Assembly (NCBI GenBank): GCA_973895155.1
Contig: OZ316891.1
Location: 9,300,001-9,364,000, forward strand
From: Marsupella aquatica
Lineage: Eukaryota > Marchantiophyta
DNA length: 64,000 nucleotides
Reading direction: 5' to 3'
The notes beneath the pieces were generated by a model, which worked only from the letters and a program-made list of their open reading frames with translations, ran no database searches and was not told the origin of the DNA. Of the stretch, positions 26,985 through 39,200 are shown one piece after another. The position numbers were made by a program, and so were the translations under genes. Position 1 is the stretch's first letter. Each line of letters begins with the position of its first letter.

Positions 26985-27360
26985 GGCAGAATTACCAATA
27001 ATCAAGCCCCACGCCCGCTGTACACCCGGCTGAACAGTGCCCACGTTTCTAGGCGACTCCCAAAAGCACGCTTGCTGTTTCGCCGTTCAGTCCGTCAGTC
27101 CATCCGTCCGACCGCACCGTTAGCAAGCAGTCCCTGTAGCAGCCCGTTAGAGCGGCTCACCGGCTCACCGGCCGTGGTGGCTCGGAGACCCTCGCCGGCG
27201 GCCACTTCGTGTTGTCGCCTGCGTGAGGTCGACTCGCAGAACGTCATCGGCAGTGAGGATTCCCGGGAAGTACCGACCGCGAGGCCGGTGAACGGTAAGG
27301 AACCGTGTCCGTTGCGAGGTACGCGCGATGTGACATGCGTGCAAGGGCTACCGTAGGGGA
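26390..27360. other. GC-rich, CpG-rich island in AT-rich intergenic DNA
   Basis: Base composition changes sharply from AT-rich flanks to a stretch full of CG dinucleotides (for example CGGCTCACCGGCCGTGGTGG near 27160), then back to AT-rich at about 27400. A second frame (27072-27356) is Ser/Arg-rich and unrecognised. The island may be an inserted element, an old gene remnant or a regulatory island. Nothing seen decides between these. Confidence 0.45.
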
Positions 27361-27439
27361 CGGTCAGATTCGCGGATGCCGTGCGCGAAACCTCAGTATT
27401 TTCTACCTCTCAAATTATAGCCTGATGCCATGCCATAAA

Positions 27440-27640
27440 TAATACTTTAAACCAATGTATACATTGATATATCAGCGTTTTAGATGGTGCTTTAAAATAT
27501 CCTCTACACTGATATATCAGTGTTGTATCAGCGTTTTTAGATGGTGCTTTAAATTAACCTATACTCTGATATATCAGTGTTGTATCAGCGTTTTAGATGG
27601 TGCTTTAAAATAACCTATACACTGATATATCAGCGTTTTG
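27440..27640. repeat. 56-57-bp tandem array with palindromic core
   Basis: TAGATGGTGCTTTAAA recurs at 27481, 27538 and 27594, giving periods of 57 and 56. Each unit carries TGATATATCAG(C/T)GTT. The phrase ACACTGATATATCAGTGT (27506-27523) is a perfect 18-bp palindrome. On the complementary strand the core reads AAACGCTGATATATC, matching motifs upstream of MAP70. Confidence 0.88.
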
Positions 27641-29400
27641 ACATCAAATGCATCAATAATTACCAACGTATGCATTGAGAAAGTTTTTTTTCCAAGTTTG
27701 GCTAAATGTTTCCCAAGGATCAAAATTTTCAATAATTATTGAATTTTAGCGACAACCTGATCCATATTACATTAATGCGCTCTGGAATGAGACCTTGGTA
27801 TAGTGCACTTCCTGGATTACAATCACCTTCTTTCACTTATTGAACATTTGCAATTACATATTTTGCAATTGAACCCGCAATGAGAACCGGAGTGGTCCCC
27901 ATCGTTATTTTTATCACAATAATTAGACATTTAAAATTTCCCTAAGTAAGGATATGAGCCCACAGTGAGAACCCACTTACCTGGGTATATGTTTGTCTCA
28001 ATAGTGTTTAGATATTTAAAATTTTACTGGAAAGTAAGGATATAAACACCGGCAAAAGTGGGATACAAACATGTGGAAACTTACGTTTATGTATTTATAA
28101 TCTCCTCTTATAGTGCTCTATAGACGGGGTTAGAGGTTGTCAGCTCAAGTCTGGGTTCGATTATGTGTGCATCCTGTGTTTTTGGACACTCTGTGCCACG
28201 AAATGGGGTAAGGGGGTAACACAGGTTCAATGAGGGATATGGCAGTAGCCAGGGGTGCAATGGACTAATAGACAAGTACAGTAAATAACCAGATTGTAGA
28301 TCTATGTAATTGGAACCTCCTAGGGTGTCTCAAAACTTCATCCTTAAGGGCAATGGCTTTCTGCCATTAAGAAATGGTCATAACTTTTCTGGGGGGGTTG
28401 TGTAAACAAGTTGTTTAGTTTTTTCTACCAGCCACTACAATGGCTTACGGCCATGACATTTAATGATTCTTATGACAAAGTTATGTTTTAAGATTCTGGT
28501 AAATAATGCATAATTTGAACTACATGTGTCTTGGTTTACCTACGACTAACGTAGATTTAACACACAATGTAGTTTGTCCAACATTAACTCGGTACATAAG
28601 GTACATCAATTTTTGGTGTTTGAGATCCCTTCTTGAGGAGTTGGCACCTATCAGAATCCTTGAAAGTCCTTTCAGCAATACTCTGCCACCTCAATAGTGT
28701 GCAGTACATAGAAGGAGAATACAAATGGTTAGAGTCACTAAGTGGCGAATCTCTAAGCAATATTTGCACTTACTAAAAGAGCATTTATCTAGAAATTGGA
28801 GTTATAGGTCTGGTCAGTAATGAAAAGACTTGAATGGGGTTGGGAATACCTTGTTAGTGCAATACTAATTCTCTGATAAGCCTTTTTCCCATTTTGCAGG
28901 CTTCCGGTGCTCTGGTGCTTTGGTTAAATCTAGTCTTGGGTTAACTTAGTTTACTTAGGCTAACTGTCATTAGTGTATTAATGGCAACTAGTTGAGACTC
29001 TAGTTGAGACTCTAGTTGAGACCTCCTCTTCATGCTCATTGTTGAGTGAGCATGCTAGGTGATAGGTGGTTTATTTTTGGAGAGTTTTGTACTATGGATG
29101 CTTGGTATAGGTGACAGGCCTAAAGTGTTCTCGTGAACATAGCCTCATTCTCGTGAACAATGTATCTCTTGTGTTGGTGTGTATGTGCTTGTTGGTTGGG
29201 TTCTTGGTTGTGTGTCACGTTTTGGCCCAACACTTAATTTGGTCCCTAGCCCCTAGGTTTGTATTGCTCTCTGCACAGCTGGTTAAAAAAGGATAGAGAA
29301 GAATAGAAAGTAGAGGGCAGCTGTGATATAGCATGTTCATGATATACCATTTAACATATTTGTTAAGTCAAAGAAGTCACACTTATCAAGGTTGCACTTA
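27641..29400. other. Gene-poor intergenic DNA
   Basis: AT-rich with no recognised gene. A 12-bp unit CTAGTTGAGACT is repeated three times near 28988-29022. The phrase GGGTTCGATT near 28153 resembles a tRNA B box, but no folded tRNA or clear SINE could be drawn around it. Confidence 0.5.
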
Positions 29401-30189
29401 CCGATGTCTCGTGGTGCTGTAGGGCCTTCGAGCTTTGTCCCTTTCTGCCAAGAAAAGAAAACTCAAAAAGAAAACCTAGTACTGAAGTCTGGGTCTGCCC
29501 CGGAACAGATGGCACGCCCTCTCGTCGATGTGATCGGACGCGATGGAAAGGCCCCGCCCGCCCTCCGCCCCCGCAAGACCGCTCCCACGGGGTCCCCCGA
29601 ACTGGGGAGCCCCTGTGGTCCGTATTATTATCGTACCTCGGGCAGTCAAGGGTCATGTCTCCCGCTTATCGATCTCATGCACAACTCCGATTTGTCATCT
29701 CGATCAGGCGCATATTTAAAATCTGCCTCTTCGCGCGTGCGATGTGTGTTGTTTCCAGCCCCAGCCCGCGGGAAGCTGGCTAGATTTCCTCTTTGCGCAA
29801 AAGCAGAAACACTGACAAATCGACCCTTCGCACATGCGATCTGTATCGGCCCCACCCCTCCGGAGCCACGCTAAAAGGTTATTTTCCCTTCCCCCGAACA
29901 CCCAAACACCGATATATTCACGTCCACCTCTGCGTTTTCCATTTATCCGGAGGTCCAAAGAGTGCCAAATCGGGGTCCGGGACCGGAGTGTACTCCTCCC
30001 CTCGGGTGCGCGTGCGAGGTGTGGTTTCAAACGCGCCAAACACCGATATGTCCGCACTCTTCTCCGGTGCCCGACGCGTGTGTGGTGCCGTTCAAACCCA
30101 CTAAACACCGATAAGGCGAGGGCCAAACGCTGACATGTCAGCAGTTTCCCGGAGTGCGTGCTGTTGTCTGCTGGGTGCCCTGCTGCTCT

Positions 30190-30236
30190 GGTCCGGTCTA
30201 GTCCGGTCTGGTCCGGTCTGGTCCGGTCTGGTCTGG
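30190..30236. repeat. 10-bp microsatellite-like array (TGGTCCGGTC type)
   Basis: Five adjacent near-copies of the unit (C)TGGTCCGGT are seen just before GTCTGGGCTACC. It lies about 1.8 kb upstream of the MAP70 start codon. Confidence 0.8.
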
Positions 30237-30839
30237 GCTACCGTAGTCTGTCCAGTCAGTGTTTGTTGCTTGTTACTCTTCCGATGAGAGCCCTGTTTTC
30301 CTTCTTCCCCCCATTTTGCCCCGAGTATTCGCACCACAGTACTACTGCAGTGGTGGTGTACTGGTCTAGTAGCCTGGTGGAGTGATCGAATCCGAGAGCT
30401 CACACAGGAGTAGTGGGGGCCGACTCGATGACTGACGAGACTGTCGAACAACAACTGGATTGGTGCTTGAGTTCGTGCGAGCGAGCTGAGCTGAGCTGCA
30501 TCACAGCAGCGATCGAGCGAGCGGGCAGAGTGTCGAGCTTTCGATCGATCACATTGGATCGATCGCGCTCAGCAGAGCGAGTTCGAGTGAGCGAGTGACA
30601 TTGCTCTCCTCTCCCGAAGCTCTTCTCTTCTGTTTACTTATGTCCTGTTGTCTCGTTTTCTTCGGGCCCCGCCGCATCACTGTTCTTCGCAACCTGGACT
30701 GCTGCAATTCGTTTCTGTTGCGCATCTAGACTGGAATTTGCGTTTGCAGCAGGAGGCGAGGCGCGATGATGTGATCCCCGGCAAGAAGGCAAGAATCAGG
30801 CACAGAAGAGGCGCGGGAATGGTGGAATGAGTGGAGGAA

Positions 30840-31006
30840 GGGAAGCACGAATCGCGGGATGGAGGGAGGGAGGGAGGGGAGGGAGCAGGCGCAGGTAGAA
30901 GGAATGGAGCAGCGGAGGAGCAGAAGGAGGTCGTAGAAAGGGGGGCGCAGTCAAGATAGAGCACGGAAGGAGAGTGTCGAAGAACAGAGTGGGGTGAAGG
31001 TGGTGG

Positions 31007-31060
<54 letters not shown>

Positions 31061-31420
31061 AGAGACACAGAGAGAGGGGGAGAGAGAAAGGAGAGATCAG
31101 AGGAGAGATCAGAGGAGAGATCCAAGGAGGACGGACAGAAGGCACGCAGACAGGAAGGAAGGAAGGAGACGGACGGGTAGTGACGAGAGAGAGAGGGAGA
31201 GACGACGATTGACTTCGCGGGGGCCGACAACTACGACTCGGGACGAGGATTGTGGACGGACCTCGAGTGAGGAGATTGCTGCGCTCGATCCAGAGCAGAG
31301 CAGGGGAGGCGGGAGAAAGGAAGGAAAGGAAGGAAAGGATAGGGAAAGGAAAGGAAGAAAACAAGAGGGTGACAGGCGGACGGGACGAAAGTGCGATTGG
31401 GAAGGAAAGGAGATCTAGCG
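30840..31420 (+). repeat. Long purine-only-like tract with (GA)n and G-quadruplex-prone run
   Basis: The + strand is overwhelmingly A and G for about 580 bases. It includes a GGGAGGGAGGGAGGGG-type run at about 30861-30883, which could form a G-quadruplex, and a dinucleotide (GA)n repeat of about 46 bases at 31011-31056. GGAAGGAAGGAA and GGAAAGGAAGG runs follow. If transcribed as MAP70 leader, the RNA would be GA-rich. Open frames on the other strand here (Ser-Leu repeats) are artefacts of the tract. Confidence 0.85.
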
Positions 31421-31987
31421 ATCAGCAAGGGTGGCTTTGATGTCCGTCCTATGAGTGAATCGATTGCTGGTGGCACTTTCATCGTAGTTTCTTGCACCCG
31501 TACTCTGTCCATTGTTGGCGAGGGTCGCCACATTTTTGGGTCCGCTGTGGACTCTCTTTCTTTTTCTCTCTCCCGCGCTGGAGGCACGGAGGGAGGATTA
31601 GGATTGTGATGAGAAGTGGGTAAGCTCAGGAAGGACTGGATTGGACTGGACCGAACTGCACTGGATTTGCGGGAGTTTTGTAGTGTTGGTGATACAGAAG
31701 TGAAAAGGATCTATGGGCCTGGACGGGGGAAAGAAGAGGGTAAACGGGATTGAGGCGGGAGATAGACGATAACAGCAGGTGTCTTGGTGTTGGTGGTGGG
31801 TGCTGATGGTATTGGAAAGCAGGTTGGGTGGTGGGATGGGCGTGGGTAGAATGTGTGCGGGAGAACATTTCGTACAATATGCGCTGGATGCGTTCCTGAA
31901 CAAGCGTTCTTGATGCCGCTGAGCAATTGGAATGTGCCGACAGGTGTGTGAGAAGTGTGATATAGGCGTTGAATAGTGTCATCCAAA

Positions 31988-34900
31988 ATGGCGGAGTCCT
32001 TGACAGGGTGTTTAGAAGAAGATGACAGTTTATTGGACGGGCTGTACACCAACGGAAACAATGGGAAGCAGTCTTTGGACCTGGGAGGCGCTCTGTTGCC
32101 CCTCCAATCCTCGAACATGGCGCACATGACAAGGTCTGATTCGAGGTCCATGAGGCGGAAGAGTCTAATACGACCGAGCTTGGAAACCGAGGATCTCTTG
32201 AACTTGCTCCATGGGTCTGATCCAGTCAAGGTGGAGCTCAACCGCCTGGAGAATGAAGTCAGGGGTAAGAAGTCATTTCACCCGCAGCATCTTTGTGCAA
32301 TGCCGGCCCAGAAAGTCAAATTATCAACTACCTCACGCCCATCGTCGTGGTATCACGGTAGCTACTGTAGTCTCTGGTACGAAGTGGTCCTCGGACTCGA
32401 GTTTCCGAACTCCTCAAGCGGAATTGAGCCTATTTTGGAGTCCGCATTTATCATCTCCTGCTTCGATCTGTCCCGCAGCTTGTAGGACTACATTTAAAGT
32501 CGATGTCGATGGATTACCAAGAGACAGCCGTCCTTCCCTCATCTGCTTTGAGTTTTCTTGGACAGATTCCTTCATGCGATCTGGCGCCGAGCAGCAACGG
32601 CATTGCTTCTGGAGTCGTCACGGTCGCCTCCTAGGCCGTCGCCTGATTTGATCGGTGTTCGGATTGCTGGAGTGGTCGTGCCAGATAGTCTGATTGCTAC
32701 AGTAGTTAAATATTTTCGAATCGCCTTGCGGGCACATGGTAGCCCATTGATAGTGAACTTTCTCGTCACGTCTCAGATTAGTTGAATAAGGAGTTTGAGT
32801 GGTCTTTCGTCAGCGTCCTCAAGGAATACGACCTTACGATGACAATGTTACGCCTCCCGAGGTCTTCTGGTCTTCTTGTCCCAGGGATTGGATACATAGA
32901 CGGAGGTAATGCGCTCGTTCGGGGCAATGTTGTGTTCACGCAAGGGCGTTCCTGGACGATAGTGCTACCCTCTTTGCCAAGAGGCAGAAGTGTCACTTCG
33001 TTGAGAACCTGCAAATGAACTCATAAAGATTATCAAGAACAAATGGTCTTACATTTCACGACTTTGTCGTATGACCAGATAAGGATCGCGAATTGACCGA
33101 AGCCCAAGCCGAGATAAAAGCCTTGAAGCTAACCGAACGGCTGAAGGAGAAGGCATTGGAAGAGGTACGCTCCGGTACTCGTGTCTGTGGTATTACATTT
33201 ATATTGCAGTGGACTCTTACCAGGCACGGGTGTGGCGTTCTTTGTCAGGTCGGAGTAGTGGAGTCACCGTGTGTTCTTTCAGCTGGATGTTTCTGTAATG
33301 CACTTGATTCGGCTCACGCTAATTCTCTGGCTTCGTTCGAATGCGGCTGTTAACTGACATGAATCTGCGTTCCTTTGCAGCTGTCAGATGAGTTGGATAA
33401 AGTTGACGAGAAACTTAAGGCGACGGAAATCGTTCTCGAAAACAAGGTTTTACTCCTCTCTAACTAGCTGTAATCTCCGTGGTCAAGGTAATCTGCCTTC
33501 CAACGTCGTTTTACTGACTTGAATTTCTTTGAAGTGCTGACTGAGTCGTCAACCCTTGTAGAATCTCGACATTAAAAGAATCAACGATGAAAAGAAAGCA
33601 GCATTGGCAGCGCAATATGCAGCGGAGGCAACATTACGTAGAGTGCACGCGGCTCAAAAAGATGATGACATGCCCCCGCTCGAAGCCATTCTTGCTCCTC
33701 TTGAAGCCGAAATCAAGCTCGCAAAGCAGGACGTGAGTTCCAAACTTTCGAAATGTTTTGTAGTCTCAGTGCTGCAGCAATCGACGTAATTTGCTCTGTG
33801 AGTCTTGCCGAAACGTCTCTTGGCTTGTATGCTCCCATCAGTGTCCTGCTGGTTCTTGCCGGATGTTTTTCCCTTGGCATGGCGTCGTTAATCTTGGATT
33901 CGACAATTTGGACAGCTTGCAAGGGCGCAAGAAAACAACCGGGCTCTGGATCGGTTGATCAAGACCAAAGAGGCTGCCCTACTAGAAGCAGAGAGGACGG
34001 TTCAAGTTGCGGAGGCAAAAGCTTCCATGGTTGATGATTTACAGAACCGCAATCGAGAACTCCTGAAGCGAATTGAGATTAGTCAGGTAAACTTCAGGTC
34101 CTCTTGATGCGACTAGTGCGATGAGTGTGGTGCTGGAAGATTTGCTCGTAAGTTTCGACATGTGCCCACTTAAGCCTGTCCTGTATCTCTTCAGGAAGAG
34201 AACAAAATATTGGATAAAATGCACCGGACAAAGGTTGCCGAGGTAGAGAAGCTGAGCACGACTATCAAAGAGTTGGAAGAATCTTTGCTTGCTGGAGGAG
34301 CGGCCGCAAATGCTATTAGGGACCATCAACGACAAGTGCATGAGCTGACAGTACGTGAATCGGAACCTAGAATTTACATAAGTTCCAGTCTAGAGTGACT
34401 ATGGTCTTCTTACCAGAGCGAGGTCAATCTTTGGGTCGTTTTGTCTCGTTTCCTCACTATCGTGTTTTGTTTTCGGAGACGCGATATTTTACCAGGGGAT
34501 TTCAGAGCTGATGCTTTCTGCTTGGGACTCCGATTGCAGGAAGAGAAGAAAACTCTAGAGCGTGAGCTAGCCAGGTCTAAGATCACTGCCAACAGGGTCG
34601 CAGTTGTCGTAGCGAACGAATGGAAGGATCAAAACGACAAGGTGATGCCAGTCAGGCAATGGCTGGAGGAGAGGCGTTTTATGCAGGTTGAAAATTCTTC
34701 TCACTTTTGAAGTCCTCTTTACAAAAACTACAGAGTGTGTTAATTTTGCAAGTGTTCCGGGAACATGAACTTTTGGCTCTCTTCTGAAAATATGGTTTGT
34801 CCGAAAATTGCAGGGGGAGATGCAGCAACTTCGTGACAAATTGGCTGCTACTGAGCGGACAGCAAGGAATGAGGCACAGTTGAAGGTTAGTTCTTTGTCG

Positions 34901-36242
34901 AAGACCCGTGGTCACGGAAATTGTCGCTACACTTGCGAATCTGACTTTTGTCATGAGCCCCTGAAAAGTCTTGTCCATATCCCCCTTTGAAGATGTTATC
35001 AAACTTAACGTCTAAAGACGATTTATCTTAGTGTCAAATGCAGCACGACATCGGCCGTTTGATCTGAAAGTCACTGGCCGTTGAAGAACGAAATTTGCCA
35101 ACTACATGTCACGAACATTTTTTTTTCCGCTACCTGTTTGGTATCAGATTCCCTTCGTTACCCGTGACTAACGGAGCCCATTCTTCCGCTGACATCCGCT
35201 CTATCCTTAAAAGGCTTTTTAGACTCTCACCTCTGGGAGTAGGATTGGGCTTCATGAAAAAACGACACTCATGATGTGGACTTGTTGCAGGAGAAGCTAC
35301 AACTAAGACTGAAAGTTCTGGAGGACGGCTTGAGGCCGTCTAACACTACACCAGCACGTCGTCCTGTCTCAGAAGCTCCTCGAAGTGGAAGCAATGGTCC
35401 AGTACGCCGGCAATCTATTGGGACAGGATCTGAGGAGGCAGCGAAACTGCTTGCCAATGGCTCGCGTCGTGCCAGAGTGTCATCAGCCACAGCAGCATCC
35501 CAGCTGAGAGCTTCATTTTCTGGCTCATCATTACTGAAAAATGGACGATTGACGTCAAAATCTATTGATATGGGTAGGTCCGTAGATGCCGGAGGGAGCA
35601 CCACACGTAGCAAGGTCCACACTAATGGTTTTGATGGAAATTACACTGCGAGGAGAAGTTCGGCTCTCGGTACCAGGGAACCTGATGCTCGTGAAACTCC
35701 CAAGGAGAACGCCGATTCAAAGGTGGAGACATCCGACGTTGCGGATGAACCGGTTTCAAGTGTGCTCTACGAAATGCTGCAGAAAGAAGTCATCTCGCTT
35801 AGGAAATCAAGCCACGAGAAGGACCAAAGTCTCAAGGACAAAGATGATGCAATCGAGGTTTGGCTTGCACCTTATTCCCGGAAGTGCCAATCCTTATTTT
35901 GGTCCCGTTATATTTGCTCTTCAGATAGTAATTGGCAGCATATAATTCGGTATTACAGATGTTATCAAGGAAAGTGGACACGTTGACGAAGGCCATGGAG
36001 GTTGAAGCAAAGAAAATGCGGAGAGAAGTTTCTGCTATGGAGAAAGAGGTAGCTGCAATGCGAGTTGATAAGGAGCACGAACACAGGGCGAGGCGTGCAA
36101 CCATGTCAAAAGAGCGCGTACATAACTCTTCTCAAGCAATTCCTTCGAGGTGAGTCCTGTGTGACCCTTTGGACAACTCTTCCTGTTTGCCTATTGACAT
36201 CTCAGTTTGAAGAACGGTAACATACCTTTAGGTTCTCTTTAG
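31988..36242 (+). CDS. MAP70: MAP70 microtubule-associated protein
   Basis: Exons: 31988-32264, 33079-33164, 33381-33446, 33562-33732, 33916-34086, 34195-34350, 34540-34686, 34814-34885, 35291-35857, 35959-36149 and 36206-36242. Together they give 1941 nt (646 residues), a multiple of three. Family landmarks are LLHGSDPVKVELNRLENEV (residues 73-91), AAEATLRRVHAAQKDDDMPP, EENKILDKMHR, ANEWKDQNDKVMP, EERRFMQGEMQQLRDKL, ASHEKDQSLKDKDDAIE-like text (SSHEKDQSLKDKDDAIE) and AMEVEAKKMRREV near the end. MAP70 proteins are plant-specific, mostly coiled coil, and bind cortical microtubules, where they help shape wall patterns. The Ser-rich region in the 567-nt exon is the usual linker between coiled coils. 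The start is the first ATG of the conserved frame (MAESLTG). The first intron is longest (814 bp). The last exon is uncertain: the acceptor at 36205 gives SLKNGNIPLGSL and stop, but one at 36242 is also possible. Confidence 0.95.
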
Positions 36243-39200
36243 GTTCACACCGTCATTCACAGTGACCAAGATGGAGCCCTTGTTTGGAGCCGTATGTAGA
36301 CTTGAATGCTCACTATTCCATTCCCTTGATGTGCAGCTTCGGCAGGAAGAAATTGGGCTAGTTGTAGAGTGTGATTTTCCAGCGACTCCTGTCGTTAATC
36401 TAGAAAGGAATACCTAGTTCAAAACTTCATGGTCTATCCACAGTCACTCAAGGTCTAAGTTGGATTCTTGGCTTCGTCACGTCACGGTCTAGTCAGATGA
36501 TTACCAAGGTTCTGTCGTTAATCACATACTGTAAAGTCCAGCCCTAGATGATGGAAGCTTGCTGCCGGTCAGCAATTGTGGCAGGAAGGACGTTAGAAAC
36601 ATTAGCTCACAGTAAGGTCATCGTAAATAGATGAATGTTGGAGGATGCATGACCCAAAACAGTGCTTGTGTCAAATATAGGTTTACGCTGGGCAATCAAT
36701 GATCCAAACTGGTGTCTTATCCTTTTCACATCTCCCTCCTCTGATTACGTAGAATTTTGGATACCGGTGGACATCATTTCACACTAGTCGTTGAATCAAA
36801 GCAGGGTTTTATGGCCAGACTGTCTCGTCCCTCATTAACTGAATGAAACCATTTTTTCTCCTATGCTACGAATGACTCCTTAAGCAAAGCATCCTAGTAT
36901 ATGTTTCACATGCCAGTCTGATTGGTGAGGAGGCTGAATTCCTCATGCTAGAAAGAAGTGTAGCAGCGCAAACATCTTTACTTTCTTTCATAGAAAAATG
37001 GCTTGTCGCGCGATTACTTGAGCCATAAATCTACATATTGGGTCCACTGTACGCGCAACGCACTCGGAGTGTCTTGTGAGAGGATGCAGTACTCTTATTA
37101 TGGCATCAGATTTTCTTACGAGGGTATGCACAGCTCCGTCTAATGCAGCGTGGATTTGGAAATCCGATGGGCTTACATCCAGTCTCTGTACAAGGGTGGT
37201 GAGATGAATAGCTGTTGATAGTTGAGTTGGATTTTGGTGAAGCAATCCCTGGGCGATATGTTTTCAAGTGAAGTACAGCAGCCATGTCCGAACTCGTACA
37301 ATCAAAAAGCAGCGTCCCTGCTTTTTCAGGAACCACTTTTGACACAAGTTACGTCTGAGGGAAAAGATCTTTGCCGTCTGACATAATTGCTTTTCATCCA
37401 CGTGGGAGAACCACCCTTTCCGCAAGTATTTTTGTCTCCTGTCCGGAAATTGGTCCTTTTCCTAGATTGCCATGTGCCAGCAGTTGATTAGGGTAAGCAG
37501 TACGAACTTCTGAGCTTAAACCCCGCTGCCTTGTAAAGTGTGCTAATTATGAGGAGTGATTTTCTATTGTTGCGTGAAGACGGTTGAAAGCGCTCCTTCC
37601 AAGCTAGTCAGGCAATGTTCGAGTGGGCTACACCAGTATGGTTGTTCTTTCCCCAGATGAAATGAACTGTGTTATGGTTTGCTGATGATGGCACTGGTGT
37701 GGATGACTTGGTTTGGTGCGTAAACGATTGTTCGCATTTGACTGTCGTTTACTTGTTTCATTTAAGAACACGGGGAAATCTGGATGACAGTGACTGGATT
37801 GGGAAGTGGACTTCTGTCAAGTGGAAAACTACGTTGTGCTAGGTTGTGAGCCGTGCACGTAGGTTCTCAGTATCGCTCAGTCATCAGCGGCTTATCATTT
37901 GGATGGGGAGAATTTACACCCACCGTGTTGAAACAGCACGATTGTGATGTAGTGGCACTACTCAATGTCACAATATTCTTACGAAAGTTCAAATGTCATG
38001 GATCTCTTTGTTTCTGCAGGTTGCACCCTGAAATCGGTAAATCTTCAATGACAAGGACGTACTCATAGTGCTTGCTGTTCAGATATTAAGGTGCTATGAG
38101 TATTAGTGATACATTGATTACAGTGTATGAGACTATTGATGTTCATTAGAGACAGATGTGCCACATTTGTTTATACATCTCTCCTGCTGAGCTGCAGTAT
38201 GAAATGGTCCGGGATTTTATGTTGATTAGGCAAGTGCTAGGAAAATTGAGCTTGATGATTATTGATCATGGCTTTGTTATGCAGTGAGGGATTTTAGTTA
38301 CGAGTAGTACAGAATTGGGGATATCAAGTATTTCTTTACACTTCTAGATATTGATTCCCTTTGTATTTATCAAATTTGAAAGCCTAACAATACGAGCTAT
38401 CCTTAAGGGAATGTCATTGTACTCGACAACTTCTGATAAGCTCATTTTCAGAGCCTTGAGATTATCGGAACATCTTGGGATCATCTTATATGGTTAGCCA
38501 AGTAGGGCATTTGCCAGCTGGCGCCGTTTACCTTTCAACCAGGATTTATTTTGAAGTACACGGCTTCCAAATTGTAGGTGATGGCTCCACCTTAGATTGA
38601 AGAAGAACGTCGTCCTCTGGAGAAGGATTGGTTTATCTGATGGACATCTCTGCTCGTGACGAGTTTCAAAGAAATTGTTGATTTCATTATGAATTTGGAA
38701 TGGAGTTTTTTCAAAGCGATGGTTGTTGGGTATCCGATCCATCTTGTGGTGTTGAGTCATTTCCCCAGGTCTCGAAGAGACTTCAACTTGTGACGTCCGT
38801 CAAGTCTAGCTCGAGCTCGTTTACTTCTGCTTTGATCGATCTACTACGCCTTCAAGTCTGGTTCACAACTCTTACGCATCGTACAATTGTAGTCCTCTCT
38901 AGATTGGTGTCCCACTTAGTTGGTGCTCCCTTTCCCCACTATTCACGGTTACCTGCAAGACGGCATTTCTTCAGATTCGATCAAGCGGGTCAAGTTACAT
39001 CCCCTGCCCAACTGCGCTTGCAAAAATAAGGCTCACAGTGCTGGACTGATTGGACCAATTTGTAAATCCAGCTATCCACTTTATATTCCTTTCGCTGTTT
39101 GTAGAAACACCCCCTGGCCGTGATGATTCGAGCCAACTTTGTCACTGATTATTGTGGCTTCATCTCCCCGTTCCATGGACAAGGGGCGTGATTGTAGACG

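Larger units (their letters stand above)
29480..31987 (+). promoter_or_regulatory. GC-rich and purine-rich upstream region of MAP70
   Basis: This stretch precedes the MAP70 start codon and likely holds its promoter and a long 5' UTR, possibly with an intron. It contains five AAAC(A/G)C(T/C)GA(T/C)A motifs (29808, 29904, 30038, 30103, 30125). It also holds a 10-bp TGGTCCGGTC-type array near 30190-30235, a GAGCGAG-rich zone at 30470-30600, and a nearly all-purine zone at 30840-31420. No transcription start or TATA box can be fixed by eye. Confidence 0.45.

Noticed and set aside
28120-28170. tRNA-like B box (GGGTTCGATT)
   Set aside because: No acceptor stem, D arm or anticodon arm could be drawn around it.
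29392-30133. Overlapping frames of 99-160 codons in the GC-rich MAP70 upstream region
   Set aside because: Several overlap on both strands with no motif, as expected where stop codons are rare.
30796-31364. Ser/Leu/Pro-rich open frames on the - strand
   Set aside because: They are translations of the (CT)n/purine tract and have no independent support.
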